Shown: positions 53,382 to 64,000 of the stretch, piece after piece
Layout of the letters: every line of letters starts with the position of its first letter
Position numbering within the stretch: the stretch's first letter is position 1
From: Latrodectus hesperus
Lineage: Eukaryota; Arthropoda; Arachnida; Araneae; Theridiidae
DNA length: 64,000 bases
Direction of reading: 5' to 3'
Assembly (NCBI GenBank): GCA_037975125.1
Contig: JAJQOW010000185.1
Coordinates: 94,839 to 158,838, forward strand
Notes under the pieces: model-generated
What the model was told of the DNA's origin: nothing
Databases searched by the model: none
Seen by the model: the letters and a program-made list of their open reading frames with translations, nothing else
Program-made: the position numbers and the translations under genes

Positions 53382-55394
53382 GATGTTGTAGAATTGTAGG
53401 AAAATATCAGGAATGAATGAATGTTTTTTTTAATATAGACTTTTTCCATCCGTTTTCCAATTTGTTCCAAAATGTTTACTGAAAAACATTTTTATTTTCA
53501 ATAGAAAATTTTCATCTAGAAATCTCAAATTTCTATTCTTGTATATGTTAATCTTTGCAAACACTAATTACATTGACCTTTCATTTGCGTTTCATATATT
53601 TTTCAGATTTTCTGTATTTGAAAATTAAGAAATAAATAATGAATATACTAAGTAAATTTAGAGAAAACGGAGATGCTTGAATCATTAATAAGAAAATAGG
53701 GAAATTTCTTGAATTTTTTTTATAAATTCAGAAAATAATAAAATATTCTTAACTATGTTGTGTAAAATAAATATGTAAAATAGGCAAATAAATTGAAAGA
53801 AAGAATTAAACGAAGTCTAACATTAAAAGTGCTTCAAAATAAAGCTAAAATCTATTTCAAAAATAAAAAATAATTAGTTTTGTTATAACTTAGTAAGATT
53901 TAAACATACATACCTGCATTAACATAATAATTAGTGCAGATTTTCAAGCAAATTAAAATGACTGTTCTGCAGAAGAACACTATTATTTTTCTAAGTGTGA
54001 ATAAGTGAGCAATATTTGAGAAGAATCTCAAACAACTCAGTCAAATTTAGCAATTCAAGGAATAAATATAATTTTCATAAAGCATTTAGTTCATGTATTG
54101 TATATATGGCTAAAACAAGATTAGCATAGAAATAAATGAGCAATGAAAAGTGAATCATAATTAAATTTTTTTGTGTCTGTGCAGGTAAAAAATATCAGTT
54201 ATGTAACTTGATAAAATAACATCTTATAAAGTATCGTTACTTTAAGTTATAAAATTCTTTATTGTTAAGTTGAATTGTAAAGTATGGTTTGTGTGTGTGT
54301 TCTTATATTTTGAGGTTATTTTATTTTGCAGTAAAAGACAGCTTTTTAAAGATAGCTGCTAAATTAAGTAATAAATTTTAAATAATTTTATTAAATATTG
54401 TATTCAAAATTTCTTAAAACACTTTTGTTAATAAAAATTAATGTTTTAAAAGACATTTGTATTGAATATAACTACACAATTGATATATTTTAGAAGAATT
54501 TATAAATCCATTTAGTAACTTTTGCTTTCTATCTCTCTTTCTCTCTCACTCATTCCCACTGACAAAGTTTGGAAATATAAATATTTTTTGTTAAAAGAAA
54601 TCAGATATATTGTGAAATTTTCTCGGTTTGTAGAAGAAAGTATTTAATTTTAAACGACCATATTGAAAATTTTGGTAACATTATTTACAAAAACCAAAAC
54701 GGATCGCAAGATTTAGGATATGTGAATGGAGTATTCTCGTCATCGATTTTATATAACTCTTGTTGCTTCGATTAATTTCAAAACTGATGCAGTTAATACC
54801 TCAAATTTTTCCTTTTATAAAGTTTTATGTATATTAAAAAGTTTATTTCGTAAAATTAGAACCAATAATGAATATTAAGTAATTTTGAGGGAACAGAATT
54901 TTGTTATTTTTTGCTTGAAAATATATCTCAAATAAATTTTTTCGTAAATATTATTACTGGTATTCTAAAATTTAGAATAAAAACAAACCTTTCTATTAAT
55001 ACAATATTTTCTGGCTGATCCAATGCTACAACGTTGTATTAAAAATTCAAAACTTATTTAAGATGTTATAAATGAATCTCAATTTTGATGATAGAAGCTA
55101 TTAATATAATTAGTTTTGCGTGTGTATGATGAAACTGATAGAAATGGGCTGTGACTTTGCATAATCATAACTTCTGTTTAATTGCCTCAGAAGGGGAAAA
55201 GTAACTAAGAAAAATGTTGAAAATATCATGAGAAAGCAAAAATATTTCTCAAACCTGTCCTCATTTATTTATATGAGTCACAAAACTACGAATAAAGATA
55301 GTTTTAATTTATGATTAATAAGCATTTGATATATATATTATATCAAAAGCTCACGATCATATACATATATTTAAATAATATTAAAATGGTTAAA
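53380..55394. other. Non-coding AT-rich stretch
   Basis: A short CT run lies near 54529-54549. No gene seen. Confidence 0.5.
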
Positions 55395-55495
55395 ATGTTA
55401 TGTTTAATTATAAAATCTGAATATTCACATTTTAAGATGTTTTTTTTAATTTTATTTTAGATGATATATGTGTAGAATATATGATGTTTTTTTTT
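55395..55495 (+). repeat. Left of two related segments flanking the gypsy relic
   Basis: GTTATGTTTAATT, AGATGTTTTTTTTAATTT and ATATGTGTAGAATATATGATG recur in the same order and orientation at about 57428-57510. Possibly eroded LTR pieces. Confidence 0.4.
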
Positions 55496-55560
55496 AAAAA
55501 ATTAAATTTTTTAATGGAATTTTTTCGAATAACTCATTAAAATATGAATAAAATTATTTC

Positions 55561-57250
55561 GAACCAGGGGAAGAACTTACTAATTTTATTGAACATAGAA
55601 TCATGACTGGAAAGACCCTACCAGTTGCTGAGCCCTTATAAAAATTCATACCTGCAGAGGAATAGTTGTTGGAAAAATAGCTATATTCCTTTCTAACAGA
55701 GAGAATAATTAAGAATTGTACACCTCCTTATGCAAGTCTTGTGGTATTACTTTCTTAACCAAATGGTACCATCAGATTTTGTGTTCCCTACCGCCAGTTA
55801 AACTCATCAACTATTCCGGAAAACTATCCCATAAATAGAAGGGATGATTTACTGACAGGAGCCCAGTTGACAAAACACGCGTCTAAGAAAGACTTAAGAG
55901 TTACGATAAGGACAAATTTCATGAATCAGACAAAAAAAAAACTGCATTCATCTGTCCATTTAGAACTTTTAAATTTTTAAGCATGCCCTTTGTGTTTCGC
56001 AATGTAACCGCAACTTATTAAAGTCTCATTGATAAATTTGAATATTGTCTCAAAGATGATTTTACATTGTCATTCCTTGACGATATCATTATATTACCAG
56101 AAACTGTTGTTGAACAATTATCAGATTAGCGAAAAGTGTTTGAAAGATTTTCTATAATTAAATTGAATGCTAACACAAGCAAATGCAATTTTTCTTGTGA
56201 CTGAGTGAAGTATTTAGGTCATTGAATAACTGGAAAATGTTTAGAAGTGAATGGTGACAAAGTATCTTCAATTCAAAGAATTTTAACACTAAACTGTGCT
56301 AAAGAAATTCAGTCCCACATTTTTTGAAGTTGCCAGGCTCTTTAAGGACTTAAGTAAAAAGAATAAACAATGGACATGGGCTGACTCATAACATAAGAAT
56401 TTGAAGTGTTTTAAAAAGATGGTTGATCTCACCACCACTGTTGTCTTAGCCAGATTGACCAAATTATTCCTTTTAGGAAATAATGCCAGTAATTACGCTC
56501 TTGGCTCAGTCCTCATCCAAGGAGCCCGGAAAAATACGTAGTTTAGTATCCCAGTCAATTAATTAGTTCGGCAGAAAGAAATTTTTCCACAACGGAAAGA
56601 GAAACATTAGCGGTAGTATAGGATATTGAGAAGTTCCGAGGTTATGTGGAAAATCAAGAAACCATTATTGCATCAGATCACCAACCCTCCAAGTGGCTTA
56701 TGAGTATTAAATCACCGTCCGGACGCTTAGCTCGATGAGCTCTTCAAATCCAGTCATATCACCCGAAGATTTCTAACATTCCAGGAAGATCTAATGTTAT
56801 TGCAGATCTTCTGTCCAGACCATTTGATACAATGGACTAAAATTTCTTTGAAGCACAGCCATTTGTTTCTCGTCATAGGCGTAAACGAATCCTACAGCAA
56901 TATCATTCACCCACTCCAGAACACTGTAAAACAGAGAAAAGTTTTCATAAAATTTCTTCTAAGTATTTCTTTACTGGCATGAGAAATATTATCAAATACG
57001 TGAAAAATTATGCTGAATGTAATCGGTAAAAACCTAAGGAAAAACTTGCTAGATTACTCAGAATGACTATTTACTCACAAAGATAATAAGTGCTGGCAAT
57101 AAACTCTCCAGAGACCAACTGGGAGAAAGGATTTTTTCTTGTTGAAAATACCAGTGCATGATGGGTCGAACTTTTTGCCCTAAAAGATACCATAGCTACC
57201 AAGTCTTCTAAAATATTGATTGAAGAGTTGTTGGCTCATCTAGAAGGTTA
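55561..57250 (+). pseudogene. Ty3/gypsy pol relic (RT, RNase H, start of integrase)
   Basis: Reading across frames from 55561 gives the RT N-terminal block (LPVAEPL, PPYASLVVLL), then FRTFKFLSMPFVFRNV. The catalytic FLDDIIILPET box lies at about 56076-56106, where the family has YLDDI, and VKYLGH follows. RNase H pieces come next: ASNYALGSVL, SSAERNFSTTERETLAVV, ASDHQP and GRSNVIADLLSRP. These end near 56821. Beyond, traces of the integrase zinc-finger region remain (NYAECNR). Stops and frameshifts break every domain. Gag, protease and the integrase core are not recognisable. The length, about 1.7 kb, is a fraction of a full 5 kb element. Confidence 0.82.
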
Positions 57251-57427
57251 ATCTCGATAATCGATTAAAAATCATAATAATCGATTAAAAATTCTTAATT
57301 TTATGATTTTACCAATTGTCATATCATACATACATAATCTAAAATACTTATGTTCATACGCTAATATTAATCATAATTAAGATTGTTTTTAACTTCATTC
57401 AATTGATAGTATATTTAGAATATGGAA

Positions 57428-57510
57428 AGTTATGTTTAATTGTATAACCTAAAATATTCAGATGTTTTTAAATTTCATTTTTGATTATATGTGCAGAATA
57501 TACAAAGTTA
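57428..57510 (+). repeat. Right of two related segments flanking the gypsy relic
   Basis: GTTATGTTTAATTG, CAGATGTTTTTAAATTTC and ATATGTGCAGAATATACAAAG, similar to 55395-55495. Confidence 0.4.
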
Positions 57511-59146
57511 TTTTTATTGAAGACTGTTTCGGATTTTCTTTAGTGGCTTGACAGCCTAACATAGTTCCACTGGTCTAAAGAATAAGTTATTAGTAAAGAC
57601 CCAATCAATTTTTTACAATTCCACAAATAATACCTTCCAATGTTTCTAAATAAGTTCGACCGTGTAAAACCTTCTAAATTTTGACCGTAGAACTTTGTGT
57701 GGGCAAAAGACCTTGTGGTTCTGTAGTCCTGTTTTCATTTACACATCGTATAATACTACATTAAACAATTGCGTTTTCGATTTTAATTAAATTGATATTT
57801 AATCTTTGTACATAATTTACAGCTATAGTTCCGAAAATGATTTATTAGAAATGGTATCTCAAATGCCACTAATGCTTCTCTATTTTTCGGTCATTGTGCA
57901 CAGTATTCATATTTATATATTATTTTCTTTGCAGATTTAATTTTTTATAATAAGCAACTGGATTTGTTGTCCATCAGGGAAATTGGGTTTTTCAGTAGAT
58001 TGATTCCAAAAATTGTCCCTGCTTCTATAAAATTAATAAAGTTCTGCTCATGACATTTTCAACTTCTTAAATATAGAAAGACCTTAATCGGACCAAGTAA
58101 TTTCACATTTTATATTCCATTTAAGTTTATCATTATTTATCTCGTTCAATTATAATCGTATCGTAAAACTTAGTACTACTCAAAAATGATGGCAGTTTTT
58201 TAAAAATTTTTAAAAAGCCATTTTAAATCCTTGTGTAAAACATAGTGTATGTGTAGTTTTTGCTTATAAAGTATTCTGTCATAGTAAAAAAATCAATTTT
58301 AATAAAATAACATTGAATTTTAGCAATATCTTTAAGCTCAATTATTTCAACATATTTATTTAACATTTATGATGTGAAACTTACATAATTATTAATATTT
58401 AAAACAATTGAACGCAAATTTCAGCTTAAAAACTTATGCAACTTAAGGCATTACATATGAAAAATATCGGTTAACGAATTTGTTTCTAATGCACACAAGA
58501 TTTCTTAACGTACACGAATATTAATCCATGTAATTTATTTTCACCGAGGAATTTATGTGTTCTTGAAAAATATGTACGTAAAGAAAGAAGAGATGATTTG
58601 ATATATACCAAGAGGGAAATATTCGAGATTCAGTCTGATTGCCGAAAAAGATTGGTGAATATTTCAGTGTTGACACATAACACATTTTTATATGATTGTT
58701 TCCTTTGTGTAAATATCTAACTATAACTGTAAGCTGTTACATATATTGTTTGGTGTATTTGTGTTAAGTGAATTAAGTAATTTCCATGCAAACGCTATTT
58801 CAACGTGCAATAATATTTTCGGCTCATGGTAACAAAGATCATATCTTAGGTCATTTAGTTGCGCTTGAAAGCATATGCAAAATTTCACCTAAAAATAGGG
58901 TCAAGCTCATTTAATTAGTATTGCACGTGTAATCTAGAAAAAAGCAATTGTATTAATTTTGAAAATTATATTTTAAGAAGTTTCTTAGAAATTATTACAT
59001 TGTTTCCAAATAACATTGCTTACTATGATGTCTACTTAAAAAGCCTTCATTGCATTCTCTAAAAGTTTATGTTTCTAAAATTTTTTTAACTATTCATTAT
59101 AAATTCATGATTTCAATGTTGTTACTCCCATTAGAAGACTTTCATT
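57511..59146. other. Non-coding AT-rich stretch
   Basis: Nothing recognisable. The part nearest the relic is slightly less AT-rich. Confidence 0.5.
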
Positions 59147-59430
59147 AAAAATAAATTTTGATAATTTTTACCTACATTTCTTAGCTTTTGTAATATTTCA
59201 ATAAAGTAGGACAGTTAAATTAACTAAACATCTTTATAAAGAAATGAAATACAACGAGCAATCCTGAGCATTTATTAATGATAATAATTAAAAATAAATT
59301 TTAATAATTTTTACCTACAATTCTTAGCTTTTGTAAGTTTTCATTAAAGTAGGCCAGTTAAATTAACTAAACGTCTTTATAAAGAAATGAAATACAACGA
59401 GCAATCCTGAGCATTTATTAATGACAATAT
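59147..59430. repeat. Tandem duplication, two 143 bp units
   Basis: Unit 1 is 59147-59289 and unit 2 is 59290-59430. They share TTTTTACCTACA, TCTTAGCTTTTGTAA, CAGTTAAATTAACTAAAC, AATGAAATACAACGAGCAAT and CCTGAGCATTTATTAATGA at a constant 143 bp offset, with only a few differences. Confidence 0.95.
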
Positions 59431-59620
59431 TTACAGACACAAATCAGACAACAATATATACAAACAAGAAAACATATTTACAATTAATAAAAAATGAACT
59501 ACAAAATAATTACATTAAAAACAAAATGAAAACAATGCACAGTACTTTGTGAATATAAATAATTAATAGTAAATTTATCCAAACATTTTTATAATACAAA
59601 AAAATATATATATACATAAT

Positions 59621-60420
59621 TTAGTCCCCCATAAAAAAATCATATGCATATTTGCAGGCAGTAAAAAAATCCCTCCCCCTTTGATATGAATATTGGGCCC
59701 CTTAAGAATTGATTATAAGACATTTTTAGGATGTTTAGTATGTTCTGTTACGGGGGTAAAAGGGTACTTCATGATTTCCACATATTAAATTTTGACATAT
59801 TCACCCCCTAAATACATTTTCATTATCATAATGTGGAACTATTGGGAACATTATCATACCACCTCCTTATAAATGAGAAATAAAAACATTTATAAAATTG
59901 TTCTCCATATTTAGACCCCATACTTGAGTACACAAATAGTGCATAGCTTTCAAGAATGATAAATGAATAAGCTTAAGAAAATGTATTTCTTTTTTCACAA
60001 TTTTCTTTTGAGCAATACATTTATGTTACACTAAGATCATATTGAAGAATATTTGAGGGAGCCTTTGGATAAATATATGATTATATATATGCAATTTTGT
60101 AAAATTTAATGGAATATTAAATAATTCTCCCCTCATATAAAAAATAATTCCAAATACATTAATTACCATCCATGCATGAAGTACATTCGTAAAAAATTTT
60201 CCCCAAAAGGGAATTTCCTTCTAAATACATAACAAATACTACATTAAATGCAAAATATATGTATACATATTATTGCTTTGTATATATATATATACTATTC
60301 CTTGAATGAAAATATACCTATATATGTGATACAATTTTTCTCCCCCTAATACTATACACATTGGCTGAAAATACTCTTTAGGACATAATTTGACAGACTC
60401 CCTCTAAATCAAAACATTTG
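59621..60420. other. Stretch with repeated C runs on the plus strand
   Basis: C runs such as TAGTCCCCCAT, ATCCCTCCCCCTTTG, TTCACCCCCTAAAT, TAGACCCCATAC, TTCTCCCCTC and TTTTTCTCCCCCTAATAC recur about every 80-100 bp. G runs are few (near 59692 and 59751). No open frame of note. Such asymmetry could mark a transcribed untranslated region or an old repeat; unassigned. Confidence 0.4.
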
Positions 60421-63400
60421 TAAGCAAATGTATAATAAGTGCAAAATTAAAATGAAGGACATCTCTATATATAATGTCACTCTTTTCTGCAGTTACAAAC
60501 AGCAATATCTTCAGGTGGAAATTACATTTCGAACATCCTCATAATATGAGGTTTATTGAAGGATTTTTGAAACAGCTGTGTAAATTAAAATATACAGCTT
60601 TTTATTTCTTTTAGTGCGTGAAAATATATCCTTCAAACTATGGTGTCTTTGACAATAATTCATATGAGGTATTACCAAGGCCTCCTAAGTAAAATATAAC
60701 ATGCTTTTATAATAAATAAAAATAACAAAGTTCATTATTAATGTTACCACCTGCATGAATTTTACAATGGAAAATTTATTTTACATTTAAAAGACCTATT
60801 TTATATCCACATGGCAACCACAGTTTGCTGATATAAAATACACATCTGTCAAAAATCAAATGTAGCCATACGCAGATACCACCCTTAAGTAATACATTCT
60901 ATATAGAGAATCACAGTTTTTAACGCTGATATTTGACAATGCATATAGAACGATTTTTGGTGGAGGCATGTAATAGCATTGTCCAGTTCAATGCTGTAGA
61001 CAACAATGCATTTAATTTAGCAATCACTTATCATGGATTAAATTTGACTGTTCACTTATTACAATCTCGATCATCGAAGAGAATTTGCTATGTAAATTTA
61101 TACATAGCACCAATTCCACATACATAAGCATACAACTATTGTGATCTAAGTTAACACAGTAACAAAAACCTCATAGTGTGAATCTCCATAACATCTTAAT
61201 CCAGTATTTGTTAAATATGCACCTCTACCACTTTTATTAGGCATGCATTAACACACTTGAAATTGGAATGGTAAGCATATTATTTTGCTGGGTATTATAA
61301 AAGCATATGACTTTACAATATTTGTGTCACTTTATATGAACATATATAGTATAGACATTCAGTTCATTCTTTCAGGATTAAAATTAGCTTAAGAAAAGTT
61401 ATTTTTGGAAATTCTTGAGCTACTTACAATTGTTTTCATATAAATATATAAATGCAAATACATATTATAAAGTTTCTTGTACATGCTCAGTTAAATATGA
61501 CTCATGAACAGTAATTGCTTACGTATTTTTTCATTTTCGTTAAAATATCATTAAGCTTTTATTAAAAAATATTGCATTTTTAGAAACAATAACTGAGGTT
61601 TATAAGAATAGACATTTTAATAATAAAGATATATTTATCAAATATCAAAATCTGACTATCATAAAGCACCCCGTTTTATTTCAACTAAAATTTCGATGTT
61701 ATAAAATCATTTCATTTGTAATGCTTTTACTGTATTATAGTGAAGTTAAATCACTTCTGAAGTGCTTAAAGACTGAGATTTTTTTCATTTTTACAAAAGT
61801 TTGCAAATTTTCTATTCTAAGAATTTCATCAGTGAAACTTTGTGCTTCTCCTAAAATTATATAAATACAAAGTCCTTGTTTTCTTGAAATTATTTAACCT
61901 TGATTTCAAAATGTAGATCCTTATTTTTAATTAAAAACATTAAACTATGTTTCTTATTTAGCTTGTCTTTGCATTTGAAAGAGATTCTATTAAATAATAT
62001 GACTTAAATATGAATGCAACATACATCATTCATAAACGGTTAGTTACTGTTTTCCTCATTCCATTATTTATTTATTTTTTTTATCTTACCTTGTGTTTGT
62101 AATTTTTTCCCTGATTAACTGAACTTGTAACTTGAAGTAACGGCTATATTATGGGTAATGTTTCATGTGTTACCAGCATTCTTCTGGTATGACAGCATTT
62201 GCATTTTTGTAACGTTGTTCTTTTGAATGAAATATTAGTTTTAATTTGCCATAACTCAGTCGAGAGAAATGCTTCTTAAGCGCTTTTTGTTAAGTTCATT
62301 TACTAAAAATTATTTAAATAAGAATATAATACTAATTTACAGTAAGGAATTTCCAGACATTTCGTGCTTTTAAATAATCCTCTGAGAATACTGAAGTCTA
62401 CAGAATAGCCAATTTATTGCCTAAATAATTGGTGTTTTTTATTTTTTAAATGGTACTATATTTATAGCTCCTATCACTTAAATTTGATATGAAATAATGA
62501 CTTTATAGTCACTTAACATATTTGCTTTTGATTGAATTTTAAGAATTAGTATACGGCTCTCATGGGAAACAATCTACTGTAAATTTGATTTCTTTTTGTT
62601 ATTCACAGTGAATGATTAAACAAACTTCAACTTTCCCCGAGAAGTGTATCATGGATGTACATCGCAATTTCCATAATACAATCCAAATAGGTGAGCTCAT
62701 GAAATTTAGAAAGCTTCTCGGCTCAGTTACAAAAGAGTGTCTCTTAAATCAAACGAAAAATTTCATCATACTTGCAGATTTTATTCCACTCTTATAAACT
62801 TAGAATATTAAAAAGCTTTAAGTATTAATTGTTATAATTCTTTGTAAACATGTTTCATCTTGTATATTTTATTGTAATTCAACTGAAATTTTCAGGATTG
62901 CAAACCTCATTATTTACTTAAATTCTAAGAATTGAGTTCGTTAAATTATGATTTATAGTAGTTTTTATACGTCACTCATTTCTGTATTTTATTAAACCAA
63001 AACTTGCCGAATTTAGTAACTTCATTTCCAAAAGAATTGCGTTATTATAATACATATTAATATCGCACAAATATTCAGTGTTTGATTTGCGAAAACTAAT
63101 TATTTTAACCGCTTAGCTACACACATTTTTAATATAGGATTTAACGCATCACCTTAAGTTATTTACTGATTTAAGCTGTGCATTACTTAATTATATTTGA
63201 GTGAAATTTATGAAGTACCTGTGAAGGAAGATAGGAATTTCACTTTCAAATATCAGTGTCAAGCATTTATTAAATGTAAAATTAGCTTATAGTTTAACAC
63301 ATTATCATAACTAAAACAATCCTCACATCAATGTCAATTAAATTAAATAATGGTATTACAAGCTTGCAAGTTGCACGTTTTCATTTTGAAAATAGAAATA

Positions 63401-64000
63401 AGAGTAATATAGATCTCTATTTCTAATATTTTCAAATGTTTGCTTACTTTAATTTTGTTTAAAATTATTTCATTGTTTTGAAAGAAATAGCTTCATAACA
63501 AATATTACGTGCCATATTATCACAATATTAGCTTGTACAAAATTAATAAATTGCTAATATACAATTTTTTAGATAAACAATTTGCTTTATTTTGTAGTCG
63601 TGGTTTCAAGTGGAAAACGTGTACATGATTTTCTAGCAAAAGACAAATAGCTTATTATTCGTAATTACTTAGCTGCATTTGAAATGGAGTCATCCAAATA
63701 ATTCCAATAATATCCATAGGAAGAACATAAAATCTCGGATTGAACTCATCCATAGTTGAGAAAAGGATGATGTTCGAATAACGAAAATAAAACATGATTT
63801 AAATGTTCCTTATTTTTGAATCATTTAATATGAATATTAACATATATAATTGTGAATCTTGCTCAAACACATCTGCGCCGGGTTCGTAACCACGTAAGCA
63901 CATTTTATATAATTTATAAATATTTTTAAAATTTTGCATAAAATATATATTTGAACGTAATTTCAATACTTAAGAGAGAGTAATTAACCTTAGTTTTTCG
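60421..64000. other. Non-coding AT-rich stretch to the window end
   Basis: No supported gene. Two small plus frames (60933-61127, 62612-62797) look slightly protein-like. The second is bracketed by an acceptor-like TTATTCACAG (to 62610) and a donor-like AATAG|GTGAGC (62690), but all three frames meet a stop within the first dozen bases after the acceptor. Confidence 0.4.

Noticed and set aside
60933..61127. 64-codon plus-strand frame
   Set aside because: No family, no neighbouring signals; within chance expectation.
62611..62690. Small exon bracketed by TTATTCACAG and AATAG|GTGAGC
   Set aside because: All three frames contain a stop within the first dozen bases after the acceptor, so it cannot be an internal coding exon; a 5' exon is possible but unsupported.

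Overview
This is eukaryotic, very AT-rich DNA, most likely from an arthropod. A spider is my best guess. The grounds are thirteen (TA)n arrays totalling about 1.3 kb, almost no coding sequence, and a repeat set of BEL/Pao, Tigger/pogo, Tc1, RTE, Jockey-type LINEs with a short C-terminal zinc knuckle, and several tRNA-headed SINEs. The species call is an inference from repeat style and was not checked against a database.

Layout: 0.1-0.9 kb, decayed BEL/Pao integrase relic. 4.4-5.4 kb, internally deleted Tigger element wedged between two TA arrays. 5.6-6.2 kb, hAT-like non-autonomous element. 10.77-10.94 kb, candidate host exon on the minus strand. 14.05-20.38 kb, complete and apparently young BEL/Pao retrotransposon with identical 265 bp LTRs, a 5 bp target duplication and one 1811-codon Gag-Pol frame. 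20.4-30 kb, AT-rich DNA with a 50-bp-arm hairpin, a small MITE-like fold-back and four SINE copies or pieces. 30.0-30.6, 38.4-39.4 and 51.5-51.7 kb, three deleted or rearranged copies of Jockey-type LINEs, the last a 5'-inverted insertion. 36.29-36.43 kb, second candidate minus-strand exon, phase-compatible with the one at 10.8 kb. 41.4-42.6 kb, second Tigger relic abutting a TA array. 43.5-46.7 kb, nearly full-length dead RTE-like LINE. 49.24-50.77 kb, dead Tc1 with good terminal repeats. 55.6-57.3 kb, Ty3/gypsy pol relic. 59.1-59.4 kb, 143 bp tandem duplication. 59.6-60.4 kb, stretch with one-sided C runs.

Most recognisable genes belong to mobile elements, and only the BEL/Pao frame at 14.4-19.9 kb is intact. 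The two candidate host exons suggest that much of the window lies in large introns of an unidentified minus-strand gene. I did not find a convincing new multi-gene system. The most informative signals are the young BEL element, the LINE 3' hairpin with a compensated base pair, the twin-priming-like inversion, the SINE core shared between families, and the phase-matched exon pair.
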